NCBI GenBank assembly: GCA_028284345.1
Contig: JANQRY010000003.1
Coordinates: 558,001-622,000, forward strand
DNA: 64,000 bases
Direction: 5' to 3'
Source: Hyphococcus sp.
GTDB lineage: Bacteria > Pseudomonadota > Alphaproteobacteria > Caulobacterales > Parvularculaceae
The notes beneath the pieces are model-generated. The model saw nothing but the letters and a program-made list of their open reading frames with translations. It ran no database searches and was not told the DNA's origin. A program made the translations under genes and the position numbers. Position 1 is the first letter of the stretch. Every line of letters begins with the position of its first letter. Below, piece by piece: positions 25,052 to 34,287 of this stretch.

Positions 25052-26551
25052 CTATAACCCCAGCTTCGCCCAGATCTCATCGACGCGTCGCACCACATCC
25101 TCGTCCATCTTCATCACCTCGCCCCAGTCGCGTTTGGTTTCCGGTCCGATCTTGTCGGTGGCGTCGAGGCCGATCTTGGAGCCGAGCCCGGACTCCGGCG
25201 AAGCGAAGTCGAGATAGTCAATCGGCGTGTTCTCGATAATGGTGATGTCGCGGGCCGGATCCATCTTGGTCGAAACCGCCCACATCACGTCTTTCCAGTC
25301 GCGGGCGTCGACGTCTTCGCCGACGACGATGATCCACTTCGTATACATGAACTGGCGCAGATAGCTCCACGCCCCCATCATCACGCGCTTGGCGTGGCCG
25401 GCATAAGCCTTCTTCATGCGGATCACGGCAATGCGGTAGGAGCAGCCCTCGGGCGGCAGCCAGAAATCGATGATCTCCGGGAACTGCTGCTGCAGAAGCG
25501 GGATAAAAACCTCGTTCAGCGCCTCGCCCAGTATAGAGGGCTCGTCCGGGGGGCGGCCGGTAAAGGTCGACAGATAAATCGGATCGCGCCGGTGCGTGAT
25601 CGCCGTTACGGTGAAAACCGGGAACCGTTCGACCGAATTATAATAGCCGGTGTGATCGCCGAAGGGGCCTTCATCCGCATACTCGTCAAGGGAGACATGA
25701 CCCTCGATCACGATTTCCGCCTCGGCGGGAACTGTTAGAGGTTGCGTCTTGCAGTCGACGAGATCGACTTTCCGCCCGCGCAACAGTCCCGCGAAATGAT
25801 ATTCCGACAGCGTGTCGGGCACCGGCGTCACCGCCGCGAGAATGGTCCCGGGATCAGCGCCGAGAACGGCCGCCGCCGGCAGCGGCTCGGTCTTCGTCTT
25901 GCCCCAGCGCGCATGATGCTGCGCGCCGCCGCGATGTTTGAGCCAGCGCATAATCGCCTTGTCCGGCGCGATCTTCTGCATACGGTAGATGCCGAGATTG
26001 AAGTCGTCCTCGCCCTTGGCCGTAGGCCCCCGGGTCACGACGAGGGGCCAGGTGATCAACGGTCCGGCGTCCCCCGGCCAGCAGGTCTGGATCGGCAGCG
26101 CGCCCAAATCGATCTCGTCGCCCGTCCTGACGACATCGTGGATCGGACCCGACCCCTTGTTCGCCGGCTTCATGGCCATCACGGTTTTCAGGAGCGGCGC
26201 CATTTTGAGCGCGTCCTTGATCCCGCCCGGCGGTTCGGGCTGGCGCAGGAAGGCAAGCAGTTCGCCGACCTCGCGCAGCTCATCGCCGGTCGTGCGCTCT
26301 TTGCCGTCAAGGGTGACGCCCATGGCGACGCGCTTGACTGTGCCAAAAAGGTTCACCAGCACCGGCGTCGAAGAGATCGAACCGTCGTCCATCACCGGCC
26401 GCTCAAACAGGACCGCCGGCCCGCCCTCGGCGAGGAGCCGCAACTGGATTTCCGTCATCTCAAGCTTGACGGCGACGGGCTCGGCGACGCGGACCAGCTC
26501 GCCCGCCGCCTCCAGCCGCTCAATGAAGTCGCGCAGGGATTTATAAGCCAT
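25052..26551 (-). CDS. ubiD: UbiD-family 4-hydroxy-3-polyprenylbenzoate decarboxylase
   Basis: This is a 499-residue prFMN-dependent decarboxylase, the normal length for UbiD. Recognisable stretches are L-R-D-F-I-E-R-L-E near the N-terminus, N-L-G-I-Y-R-M-Q, the metal/prFMN site region [18 protein letters not shown], and [12 protein letters not shown]. It removes the carboxyl group of the polyprenylated ring in ubiquinone synthesis. The prenyltransferase UbiX that makes prFMN is not in this window. The gene stands alone on its strand; the repeat protein follows 25 bases downstream. Confidence 0.95.
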   Translation of the reverse strand: MAYKSLRDFIERLEAAGELVRVAEPVAVKLEMTEIQLRLLAEGGPAVLFERPVMDDGSISSTPVLVNLFGTVKRVAMGVTLDGKERTTGDELREVGELLAFLRQPEPPGGIKDALKMAPLLKTVMAMKPANKGSGPIHDVVRTGDEIDLGALPIQTCWPGDAGPLITWPLVVTRGPTAKGEDDFNLGIYRMQKIAPDKAIMRWLKHRGGAQHHARWGKTKTEPLPAAAVLGADPGTILAAVTPVPDTLSEYHFAGLLRGRKVDLVDCKTQPLTVPAEAEIVIEGHVSLDEYADEGPFGDHTGYYNSVERFPVFTVTAITHRRDPIYLSTFTGRPPDEPSILGEALNEVFIPLLQQQFPEIIDFWLPPEGCSYRIAVIRMKKAYAGHAKRVMMGAWSYLRQFMYTKWIIVVGEDVDARDWKDVMWAVSTKMDPARDITIIENTPIDYLDFASPESGLGSKIGLDATDKIGPETKRDWGEVMKMDEDVVRRVDEIWAKLGL

Positions 26552-26795
26552 TCGTCCGACTTAGCGCGGTTTTCGCCGGTTGGATATCGGGCCCGCCGCC
26601 GCATGGGCGCGGCCCGCCGCAGCTCGTCGCGCAAGGCCAGCAGTTAAACAAAAAGTTACGTCTCGATTTACTAATTTTTCGCGCCCGGCCTTTACCGTTT
26701 GCGAGGCAGGGCCTAACTAGAAGCAGCGCAGTTTGGCGGCGACCGGGCCCTGCGCAATTCAATCGGGAGCGGGCGGTAAGGAGTAGCGAGCGGCG

Positions 26796-27056
26796 ATGTT
26801 GCCGATTTTGCATCAAGTGGCCGGGTCGACATTGGTGGTGACGGGGCTGATCGTCCTGCCCTTGCCGCTTCCTTTCGGCCTGATCATGCTGGTGATCGGG
26901 TTCGCCCTTCTCGCCCCTTACATTCCGGCCGTGCAACGGCTGATCCGGATGATGCGCCGCAAATGGCCGCAGGTCGACGCTGTCCTGCTGCGCCATCGCC
27001 ACCGCTTTCCGCCGGTGATCAGGCGCACCATCGACAAGACCCATCCGGCCGAATAG
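26796..27056 (+). CDS. Small membrane protein (PGPGW-like)
   Basis: The 86-residue product has two hydrophobic stretches (about residues 7-25 and 26-45) joined by L-P-L-P-L-P-F-G, then a strongly basic C-terminal half (R-R-K-W, H-R-H-R, R-R-T). This resembles the small two-helix PGPGW transmembrane proteins, although the exact G-P-G-W core is not present. AAGGAG lies about 13 bases upstream, somewhat far. Function is unknown. Confidence 0.6.
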   Translation: MLPILHQVAGSTLVVTGLIVLPLPLPFGLIMLVIGFALLAPYIPAVQRLIRMMRRKWPQVDAVLLRHRHRFPPVIRRTIDKTHPAE

Positions 27057-27132
27057 GCCGCGCTTAACCGAAGGGCGGCGCGGCAATCTGCGGGGCTGGT
27101 CTGGTTGAGCCGGTCCGTTATCCTTCGCCATC

Positions 27133-27618
27133 ATGGCGCATATTGTGAAAGCCGTTGGTGTTGCGCTGCCGCACGACGCGTTGCCGACCGGCGACTGGGC
27201 GGACGCCTATCGCGTCACCGTCGCGGCGCCATTTGACAATGCGCGCGCAGCAGGCGACGCCGCATTCTCGACATTTCCCTTTTGGGTGAACGGGCTGATG
27301 GCGTTGCGCAATCTGATCGTGACGCCCCTCGGTTTAAAGACCGGCGCAAAAGAGCAAACAGCGGCCGAGCGGATCGGGTTTTTTCCGATCATTTCCGAAA
27401 GCGACCATCAGGTCGTTGTCGGCATGAACGACCGGCATCTGGACTTCCGCTGCGTTGTCGACATTGCGGACACCGGCGCCGGGCAGGATATTACCATCGC
27501 AACCGTCATTCGTCGGCACAACTGGCTGGGGCGCGCCTATCTTATGATTGTAATGCCGTTTCATCAGCTCATTATACGCACGGCAATGGCGCGCCTGGCG
27601 AATGCGGATGCAAATTGA
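27133..27618 (+). CDS. DUF2867-like protein
   Basis: This 161-residue soluble protein matches the general pattern of DUF2867: an N-terminal A-D-A-Y-R-V segment, L-R-N-x-I-V-x-P-L-G-L-K, E-S-D-H-Q-V-V-V-G-M-N-D-R-H-L-D-F and a C-terminal hydrophobic helix Y-L-M-I-V-M-P-F-H. The family is uncharacterised and looks like a ligand- or lipid-binding fold of the SRPBCC type. It lies 33 bases before the GST gene and may be co-transcribed with it. Confidence 0.72.
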   Translation: MAHIVKAVGVALPHDALPTGDWADAYRVTVAAPFDNARAAGDAAFSTFPFWVNGLMALRNLIVTPLGLKTGAKEQTAAERIGFFPIISESDHQVVVGMNDRHLDFRCVVDIADTGAGQDITIATVIRRHNWLGRAYLMIVMPFHQLIIRTAMARLANADAN

Positions 27619-27651
27619 CGCCGCCATGCGCCGGCCGTAAATCATTCGCTT

Positions 27652-28302
27652 ATGACCGACCTCACCCTCACGATCGGCGATAAAAACCTTTCTTCCTGGT
27701 CGTTCCGGCCCTGGTTCCTGATGACCCAGGCGGGCGTTCCGTTTGCGGAGGAAAACATTGCGCTGGACCGGCCGGAAACGCGCAGCGTCCTGAAAGAAAA
27801 ATCGCCCTCGGGCCTCGTGCCGTTCCTGACCCATGGGGATCTTCAGATCTGGGACTCCCTCGCGATCATGGAATATGTGGCGGACCTCTTTCCGGAAAAA
27901 CGGCTCTGGCCCGAAGAGGCCGGCGCGCGCGCCGTCGCCCGCGCCGTCTCGGCGGAAATGCATTCGGGGTTTTCCGCACTGCGCACGGTCTGGCCAATGA
28001 TGGTCCTGCGGACGCATCCACACCACACGACGCAGGCCGGCGTCGCGCGCGACATCACCCGCATCGATCAGCTCTGGACCCAATGCCGACGGCAATACGG
28101 CGAGAAATCGCCGGCGGGCGGCGACTTCCTGTTCGGACAATTCTCCATCGCCGACGCCATGTATGCGCCGGTGGTCTCGCGCTTTTTCACCTACGGGCCG
28201 GTGGACGTCAGCGCCGAAAGCGCCGCCTATATGGAAACGATCCGCGCAACGGATGCGTGGAAAAAATGGCGCGCCGGGGCGGAAGCGGAGGCGCGCGGAT
28301 AG
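27652..28302 (+). CDS. Glutathione S-transferase family protein
   Basis: The 216 residues contain the thioredoxin-like N-terminal domain (K-N-L-S-S-W-S-F-R-P, S-G-L-V-P-F-L, and W-D-S-L-A-I-M-E-Y, where the D-S binds the glutathione glutamate). An all-helical C-terminal domain follows, with F-S-I-A-D-A-M-Y-A-P-V carrying the N-capping aspartate. The S-S-W near the N-terminus may supply the catalytic serine. It probably acts on an electrophile in the cytoplasm; the substrate is unknown. It is followed by pmbA with an 88-base gap. Confidence 0.88.
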   Translation: MTDLTLTIGDKNLSSWSFRPWFLMTQAGVPFAEENIALDRPETRSVLKEKSPSGLVPFLTHGDLQIWDSLAIMEYVADLFPEKRLWPEEAGARAVARAVSAEMHSGFSALRTVWPMMVLRTHPHHTTQAGVARDITRIDQLWTQCRRQYGEKSPAGGDFLFGQFSIADAMYAPVVSRFFTYGPVDVSAESAAYMETIRATDAWKKWRAGAEAEARG

Positions 28303-28390
28303 TCCTTGTTTCACCTCCTCCGTGCGAGGCGGCAGGAATGCCGTCGCCCCGCCTTGCTTCGCCGTTCGCTTACCCCTATCTCCCGCCATC

Positions 28391-29734
28391 ATGGAAACAA
28401 AAGACGCGCAAGCCATTCTCGAAACGCTGATGCAGGACGCGAAAGCGGCCGGCGCCGATGCGGCGGACGCCGTTCTTTATCACTCGGTGTCGTCGGCCGT
28501 CTCCTGGCGCATGGGCAAGCTCGAAGACGTTGAGCGCTCCGAAAGCGCCGATCTTGGCCTCCGCGTCATGGTCGGCAAGCGCCAGGCGAGCGTATCGACC
28601 ACCGACCACGCGCCGGCGTCGCTGAAAGAGCTGGCGGAACGCTGCGCCGCCATGGCGAAAGCCGCGCCCGAAGACAAATATTGCGGCCTCGGCCCGAAGG
28701 ATCGCCTCGCCAAACCGCCGCACAAGGATCTCGACCTTGGCGACTATAACGAACCGTCGACAGAGACGCTGAAGACCCGCGCCGCCGAATGCGAAGCGGC
28801 GGCCCTTGGCGTCAAGGGCGTCACCAATTCCTCCGGCGCCGGCGCAAGCTATGGCGAAGGCCAGAAATGGCTGATCACGTCGGACGGCTTCTTCGGCCAG
28901 TCCGGCGGCTCCAACCATTCCGTTTCCGTGAGCGTCCTCGCCAAGAACGATGACGGCATGGAGCGCGACTACGACTACGATTCAAAAACGCATCTGTCCG
29001 ACCTGAAACCCGCCGGCGCAATCGGCGTCAGCGCCGGCGAGCGCGCGGTCGCACGCCTCTCCCCGCGCAAGATCAAGAGCCAGTCGGCGCCGGTGATCTA
29101 TGACAACCGCCTGTCGCGCTCGCTCCTGTCGAGCCTCGCCGGCGCGGTCAACGGCGCCGCCGTCGCCCGCGGCGTCAGCTATCTGAAAGACAGGCTCGGT
29201 CAGCAAATCTTCGCCGAACACGTCAACATCATCGACGACCCCCATATGCCGCGGGGCGCCGGCTCGCGCCCGTTTGACGGCGAGGGTCTCGCCAACGAGC
29301 GCATCGATCTCATCGACAAGGGCGTCCTTACGACGTGGATCCTTAATTCGGCGCAAGCGCGCCAGCTTGGCCTTGAAAGCAATGCGCGGGCGACGCGGGG
29401 GACCGGCGGCGCGCCGGGTTCGTCGTCGACCAATCTTTATCTTGAGCCCGGCGCCGGGACGCCCGAAGATTTGATGCGCGCGGCAAAAGCGGGATTGCTC
29501 GTCACTGACATGTTCGGACCGCAGGTCAATCCGAACACGGGCGACTATTCCGTCGGCTGCGCCGGTTTCTGGTTCGAGAACGGCGCGCGCGCGTTCCCCG
29601 TGAGCGAGATCACCATCGCCGGCAACCTGCTCGACATGTTCAAAACCCTTCAGCCTGCGAATGATCTGGAGTTTCTCGGCAGCGCCAACGCGCCGAGCGT
29701 CCTCATCGAAAAAATGACCATCGCCGGCGATTGA
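28391..29734 (+). CDS. pmbA: TldD/PmbA-family metallopeptidase
   Basis: The 447-residue length and the pattern are those of PmbA (TldE): an N-terminal A-D-A-A-D-A-V-L-Y-H region, R-V-M-V-G-K-R-Q-A-S-V-S-T-T-D, and a C-terminal domain with G-S-R-P-F-D-G-E-G, N-L-Y-L-E-P-G and D-M-F-G-P-Q-V-N-P-N-T-G-D-Y-S-V-G-C-A-G-F-W. In known complexes TldD carries the zinc and the PmbA partner lacks it; no TldD gene is in the window. The ATG at 28391 begins the homologous part. The DUF4170 gene follows 20 bases on; in many alphaproteobacteria cysQ stands between them and here it is missing. Confidence 0.92.
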   Translation: METKDAQAILETLMQDAKAAGADAADAVLYHSVSSAVSWRMGKLEDVERSESADLGLRVMVGKRQASVSTTDHAPASLKELAERCAAMAKAAPEDKYCGLGPKDRLAKPPHKDLDLGDYNEPSTETLKTRAAECEAAALGVKGVTNSSGAGASYGEGQKWLITSDGFFGQSGGSNHSVSVSVLAKNDDGMERDYDYDSKTHLSDLKPAGAIGVSAGERAVARLSPRKIKSQSAPVIYDNRLSRSLLSSLAGAVNGAAVARGVSYLKDRLGQQIFAEHVNIIDDPHMPRGAGSRPFDGEGLANERIDLIDKGVLTTWILNSAQARQLGLESNARATRGTGGAPGSSSTNLYLEPGAGTPEDLMRAAKAGLLVTDMFGPQVNPNTGDYSVGCAGFWFENGARAFPVSEITIAGNLLDMFKTLQPANDLEFLGSANAPSVLIEKMTIAGD

Positions 29735-29754
29735 CGATGCGTAAGGAATAAGAA

Positions 29755-29997
29755 ATGAGCGAAACAGAACCCAAACAACTGCTTCACCTGGTTTTCGGCG
29801 GCGAGTTGGAGAGCCCGGAAGAATGTCGTTTTCGCGACCTTGAAGACCTCGACATTGTCGGCATTTTTCCAGACTACGCCGCGGCGGAAAGAGCCTGGCG
29901 CGCAAAAGCGCAAGCGACCGTCGACAACGCCCATATGCGGTATTTCATCGTCCACATGCACAAGCTGCTGGATCCGGACGGCGACGGGAAGTTTTAG
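29755..29997 (+). CDS. DUF4170 family protein
   Basis: An 80-residue acidic protein starting L-L-H-L-V-F-G-G-E-L, with the tail Y-F-I-V-H-M-H-K-L-L-D-P-D. This is the small DUF4170 family that in alphaproteobacteria typically precedes the DUF374-waaA-lpxK genes. AAGGAA lies 7 bases before its ATG. Here four unrelated genes separate it from DUF374 at 34288. Function is unknown. Confidence 0.8.
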   Translation: MSETEPKQLLHLVFGGELESPEECRFRDLEDLDIVGIFPDYAAAERAWRAKAQATVDNAHMRYFIVHMHKLLDPDGDGKF

Positions 29998-30008
29998 AGA
30001 CGGCGGCT

Positions 30009-30893
30009 CTAGCGAGCGCGAGCAGGCGGCCCGTCATCGTTTGCGGGCGCATTGGGCGCCCAGCCCGGCGGCGCGAACAGATACATCCAGACCTCTCGCC
30101 ATGATCGCGCGCTTTTTATGTCGCGAAAGAACCGCGGCAGTTCGGAGAACCATACTGACAGCGGATTGACGTCGTTATAATCCCGCTTGAGTCCGTAACG
30201 TGGCGTTTCCTCTTCCCGCTGGAAGGTGCCGAACAGCCGGTCCCAGATAATCAGAATGCCGCCATAGTTCTTGTCGATGTATTTTTCATCGCAGCCATGG
30301 TGAACGCGGTGGTTTGACGGCGTGTTCAACACCTCGTCGAGCGGCCCGAGCTTGCCGATCAGTTCCGTATGGATCCATGTCTGGTAGGCCAGCACCACGA
30401 TAATGCCGACGAAGATGAGTTCCGGCGGGAACCCGATAAATATAAGCGGCAGATGAAAGATCGTCGAAACGACGCCCTCTAACGGGCCGAACCGGATCGC
30501 CACGCTGACATTCATGAACCGCGAAGAGTGGTGGACCGCATGCTGGGTCCAGAAAACGCGGACCCGATGGGCGATGCGATGCTCCCAGTAATAGACGAAG
30601 TCCGCCGCCAATACCGCCAGCAGGGCCGTGGAAGCCGTGATGGGAAACGTCCAGCTCACAAGTTGATCAGCAAGCAGAACATACCCCGCATAGGCGACTG
30701 ACAGAAACAGGACTTCGATCAGCAAATACGGAATTTGCGTTGAAATGCTGGCGATCATGTCGAATGCGCCGCGCCAGCTCAACGTGCGCGTGAAAAGCCC
30801 TTTCAGAATCTCGATGGCGAAAATCGCAACGCCGATGATGTAGAACGCGTCATCAAAGGCGGCGCCGAACTCAGTAATCGCTTCAGGCGTCAT
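30009..30893 (-). CDS. Sterol desaturase / fatty-acid hydroxylase family protein
   Basis: This 294-residue membrane protein has about five helices and the histidine boxes of the di-iron hydroxylase superfamily: H-R-I-A-H-R, W-T-Q-H-A-V-H-H-S-S and, later, H-R-V-H-H-G. Family members hydroxylate or desaturate sterols, fatty acids, carotenoids or ornithine lipids in the membrane. The substrate cannot be assigned. It overlaps the TetR gene upstream by ATGA, so that regulator very likely controls it. Confidence 0.87.
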   Translation of the reverse strand: MTPEAITEFGAAFDDAFYIIGVAIFAIEILKGLFTRTLSWRGAFDMIASISTQIPYLLIEVLFLSVAYAGYVLLADQLVSWTFPITASTALLAVLAADFVYYWEHRIAHRVRVFWTQHAVHHSSRFMNVSVAIRFGPLEGVVSTIFHLPLIFIGFPPELIFVGIIVVLAYQTWIHTELIGKLGPLDEVLNTPSNHRVHHGCDEKYIDKNYGGILIIWDRLFGTFQREEETPRYGLKRDYNDVNPLSVWFSELPRFFRDIKSARSWREVWMYLFAPPGWAPNAPANDDGPPARAR

Positions 30894-31450
30894 GTCGGCT
30901 GTCCTCCAAGACCGCGCGTCAGGGTGCGCCAGGCGAGATCGGCGGCTTGTGCGTGTGTCGTTTCCCCCGCCTTGACGCTTTCCCAGGCGGCGTAGAGGAG
31001 ATGGTCGAGGGCTTGGGTAATCCAGGCGGTCGGGACGGCGTTGTCGAAAACGCCCTCTTCTTTCGCCGCCGCGACCATCTCTTCGGTTTCACGCAATTGA
31101 CGACTGAATTCGGCGGCGATTTCGGGATCGTTTTCGATCGGCTCGCGCGCCAGAAATCCGTGACGGTCGCCCAGCGGGATCAGCGCCTCAAGGCTGAGGC
31201 GGAGCGCCTCGCCATGGCTTGCCGCGTTTTCACAAACCGCGTCGGCGGCCTCGTCCATCTCCTTCACGGCAAGATGGGCGAGCGCGCGAATAAGATCATC
31301 CCGGCCGGCGAAATGACGATGCAGGGTGGCGCGGCCGACCCCGGCGCGCTCGGCGATATCGCCCAGCGACGCGCCGGGATTCCGGCTCAGGAGGTCAAAC
31401 GCCGCGTCGATAAGCGCGTCTTTGGCGGAAGGGCGGAGGGGGTCAGACAT
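30890..31450 (-). CDS. TetR-family regulator
   Basis: The 186-residue protein has an N-terminal helix-turn-helix (A-S-L-G-D-I-A-E-R-A-G-V-G-R-A-T-L-H-R-H-F-A-G-R, about residues 28-51). Its C-terminal helical domain is typical of small TetR proteins. The ATG at 31450 starts the homologous part; one at 31468 would add six residues. It overlaps the sterol-desaturase-like gene by four bases and is first in the pair. An AT-rich stretch with two ATGATA direct repeats 10 bases apart (minus strand, 31460-31480) lies just upstream and is the likely promoter/operator area. Confidence 0.85.
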   Translation of the reverse strand: MSDPLRPSAKDALIDAAFDLLSRNPGASLGDIAERAGVGRATLHRHFAGRDDLIRALAHLAVKEMDEAADAVCENAASHGEALRLSLEALIPLGDRHGFLAREPIENDPEIAAEFSRQLRETEEMVAAAKEEGVFDNAVPTAWITQALDHLLYAAWESVKAGETTHAQAADLAWRTLTRGLGGQPT

Positions 31451-31507
31451 GAGACAGATATGTATCATTCGATATCATATTGTCAACACCGCTTCGCCAT
31501 CCCTGCC

Positions 31508-31532
31508 CGTGTGGTCATGAACCAACCACACG
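31508..31532. promoter_or_regulatory. 8-base hairpin upstream of the TetR gene
   Basis: CGTGTGGT and ACCACACG form a perfect stem around a 9-base loop. It is located between the TetR gene (minus) and the phosphatase gene (plus), in an otherwise gene-free stretch of about 300 bases (31451-31748) where I see no other coding sequence. No T-run follows, so its role is open. Confidence 0.3.
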
Positions 31533-31748
31533 CATAAGGCGAAAATTGCCATGAATCCCGCATTCGGCGCCTACGTATCACCGTCTTTTCGAGCGACCCC
31601 ATAATACGGGCATGAGGAAGCCGTCCCATGGAAAAATCCGCCGGCCCGGCGCCGGGTCGCATCAACGCGGCGCGCAAACGCCTTATGATGGCCCCATGAT
31701 GAGACAGTGCATGACGCCAATGCGGCGGGACGGCGTTGGAGCGGCGCG

Positions 31749-32444
31749 ATGACGGCGGCGGCGTGGACGGCGGACTATGCGGGCGCGGACGGGCGGCGGC
31801 GGGCCTGGCGCGAGCTGATGCTCGGCGATCACGGGGCGCTGAGAAAACTCTATGACAACAGCCACGAGGTCGCGCCCGGCAAGCTGTGGCGCAGCTACCA
31901 GCCCTCCCCGTCGGACCTTGAGCGCTGGAAGGCGCGCGGCGTCCGCACGGTCGTCAATCTGCGCGGCGACAAACCGAGCGGCTTTCTGTTCCTTGAGCAG
32001 GAGGCCTGCGCCCGGCTCGACCTTGAACTGATCACCTTGCGCGCGTGGTCGCGGGAGGCGCCGCCCAAGGCGTTCCTGCATGAGGCGCGGGATCTTTTCG
32101 CCGGCATCGACTATCCGGCGCTCATTCATTGCAAGTCCGGCGCGGACCGGGCGGGCCTCGCGGCGACGCTGTTCTTGTTCCTGCAAGAAGGCCGGCCGCT
32201 CGACGACGCCATGGAACAGCTTTCCTTTCGCTATGGACATGTGCGCCAGGGCAAGACCGGCGTCATCGATGCTGCGTTTAACGCCTATATCGCCCATGCG
32301 CGGGCGCACGGCATTGCGCTTGATAACGTGGATGCGTTCTTCGACTGGGTCGATAACGCCTATGACCCGGCGCAAATCAAACGGGATTTTCGCGGAACGC
32401 TCTGGGCGCGGATTATGTCAGACGTGGTGCTGCGCCGGGAGTAG
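31749..32444 (+). CDS. Dual-specificity/tyrosine phosphatase-like protein
   Basis: The 231-residue protein carries the cysteine-phosphatase loop H-C-K-S-G-A-D-R-A-G (C128, R134), i.e. C-x5-R. It is preceded by V-V-N-L-R-G-D, the usual general-acid/strand region of bacterial tyrosine-phosphatase-like proteins. The ATG at 31749 is chosen because GGAG lies 7 bases upstream; an ATG at 31707 has none. No signal peptide is present. It is convergent with msbA, 2 bases from its stop. Targets are unknown; inositol phosphates or phosphoproteins are both possible. Confidence 0.82.
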   Translation: MTAAAWTADYAGADGRRRAWRELMLGDHGALRKLYDNSHEVAPGKLWRSYQPSPSDLERWKARGVRTVVNLRGDKPSGFLFLEQEACARLDLELITLRAWSREAPPKAFLHEARDLFAGIDYPALIHCKSGADRAGLAATLFLFLQEGRPLDDAMEQLSFRYGHVRQGKTGVIDAAFNAYIAHARAHGIALDNVDAFFDWVDNAYDPAQIKRDFRGTLWARIMSDVVLRRE

Positions 32445-32446
32445 TT

Positions 32447-34249
32447 TCACGCAAACTGCAGCCCCGCATGATGCGCATAAACGCCGCCCCTGGCGAGAAG
32501 GTCTTTATGGGCGCCCCGCTCGACGATACGCCCCTTTTCCATCACGAAAATAACGTCCGCCTCTTTCACCGTCGACAGGCGATGCGCGATGACAAGAGAG
32601 GTTCTGTCTTTCATCAATGTACTGATTGTCTCCTGCACGCGCGCCTCGTTTTCCGCATCGAGCGCCGATGTCGCCTCATCGAGGAGGAGAATAGGCGCGT
32701 CTTTCAGGAACGCGCGCGCCAGGGCAATCCGCTGGCGTTGGCCGCCGGAGAGGATCGCGCCGCCCTCGCCGAGCGGCGCATCAAAGCCGCCCGGTAAAGT
32801 CGCAATGAAGTCGCTCGCGGCGGCGGCCTCGGCGGCAGTGACGATCTCCTTGCGGCTCGCCCCCGGCCGGCCGAAGGCGATATTCTCAAGGGCCGACATA
32901 TTGAAAATCACCGGTTCCTGACTGACCAGCGCAATCTGCGCGCGCAGAGACCGCAATGTCGCCGCGGCAATATCATGTCCATCAATCAGTATGCGCCCTT
33001 TTTGGGCGTCGTAGAGCCTTGGCAGGAGGTTCATCAGGGTTGTCTTGCCCGCGCCCGATTCGCCGACCAGCGCCGCCGTCGCGCCGGCGGGAATATCGAT
33101 ATCGATGTCACTGACGGCGGCGCCGTTCGGATAGGAAAACGACACGCCTTCGAATGTGATCGCGCCCGCCCCGGCAGGAAGATCCATGGCGTCCTTCCGG
33201 CTCACAATCGCCGGCCGCGTATCGATCAACGCCAGCATCCGCTCAAACGCCGCGAAGCCTTCCTGCATCACCGCGTTCAACGTGCCAAGACCGCGGGCGG
33301 GCTGGGACAGGAGAAGCAAGGCAATGATGAAGCCGACAAATTCCGAGGTCGACAACGCGCCGGCGCCGATGCGCAGGGCGACAATCGCGACAACGATTGC
33401 CAGCGCAACGGAACCGGCGAAAAAAATAAACGGTTCATTGGCGCCGCGCGCAAACGCCATTTTTTTTAAGAGCTGAAATCGCGTTTCAAAGGCGTCGGCG
33501 GCGCGGGCCCGTTCAAGGGGCTCGATCTGGTAAGCCTTCACCATGCGCGCGCCGGCGACGCTTTCCCCGACCAGCCCGGTGATGGCGCCGGCCTGTTCCT
33601 GCGCGCCGGCGGAGGTCCGGCGCAAGAATTTCCCGATCCGCGCAACCGGCAGGCCGATTAAGGGGTATACGCATAAAACAACGAGGAACAGCACCCAGTC
33701 ATAATAGATCATCATGGCGCACAGGCCCGCGAAAGTGAGGAGATCGCGCACAGCGTTGGAAACCCGTTGCAGGGTTTCCCGCAGAACGCTCGCGTCATTG
33801 GTGAAGCGCGAAATAAGCTGGCCGGAGTCCCGGCGGCGCAACTGACCGAAATCAAGGGCCGTCATGCGCTCGAACATGTCGTTCTGCAGGTCCCGAAGCG
33901 TCGACAACGCAGCCGTCGCGGAAAGGCGCGTCTGCGCATATTGCGCAAGCGCGTTCGCCGCGCCGAGACCGATAACAAGCAACGGGCCAAACAGCAGGAC
34001 CTGATTGAGGCTGGGCGCGTATCGGTCGCTGTCGCCGGAAAAGCCCGCATTGATCCATTCAACGCCGGCGGGAATGGCGCTCGCCGACGCGGCGTAAACC
34101 GCCATCGCCAGAAGCGCCAAGACGAGCTTCGCCCAATAGCGTGAAAGATAGTCGCGCCACAGCCTGACAGCGAGGGCGCGCGTCCCGCCTGCCGGCTCCG
34201 GTTGGGGAGGCTTTTGCGTCACATCGCCCTCATCTCGCCGTCGCGCCAT
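32447..34249 (-). CDS. msbA: MsbA-like lipid-flippase ABC transporter
   Basis: This is a 600-residue half-transporter: six membrane helices (about residues 25-310), then an ABC domain with Walker A G-E-S-G-A-G-K-T, signature L-S-G-G-Q-R-Q-R, Walker B L-L-L-D-E-A and the H-loop I-A-H-R-L-S. It is the type that flips lipid A-core across the inner membrane, and it stands divergent to DUF374-waaA-lpxK-lpxL, which fits MsbA. The ATG at 34249 is used; a TTG at 34288 would add 13 residues and overlap the first base of the divergent start codon. Confidence 0.87.
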   Translation of the reverse strand: MARRRDEGDVTQKPPQPEPAGGTRALAVRLWRDYLSRYWAKLVLALLAMAVYAASASAIPAGVEWINAGFSGDSDRYAPSLNQVLLFGPLLVIGLGAANALAQYAQTRLSATAALSTLRDLQNDMFERMTALDFGQLRRRDSGQLISRFTNDASVLRETLQRVSNAVRDLLTFAGLCAMMIYYDWVLFLVVLCVYPLIGLPVARIGKFLRRTSAGAQEQAGAITGLVGESVAGARMVKAYQIEPLERARAADAFETRFQLLKKMAFARGANEPFIFFAGSVALAIVVAIVALRIGAGALSTSEFVGFIIALLLLSQPARGLGTLNAVMQEGFAAFERMLALIDTRPAIVSRKDAMDLPAGAGAITFEGVSFSYPNGAAVSDIDIDIPAGATAALVGESGAGKTTLMNLLPRLYDAQKGRILIDGHDIAAATLRSLRAQIALVSQEPVIFNMSALENIAFGRPGASRKEIVTAAEAAAASDFIATLPGGFDAPLGEGGAILSGGQRQRIALARAFLKDAPILLLDEATSALDAENEARVQETISTLMKDRTSLVIAHRLSTVKEADVIFVMEKGRIVERGAHKDLLARGGVYAHHAGLQFA

Positions 34250-34287
34250 TTTCGCGATGCTCGCGCGCCAAGGCAAGCTATTGACCA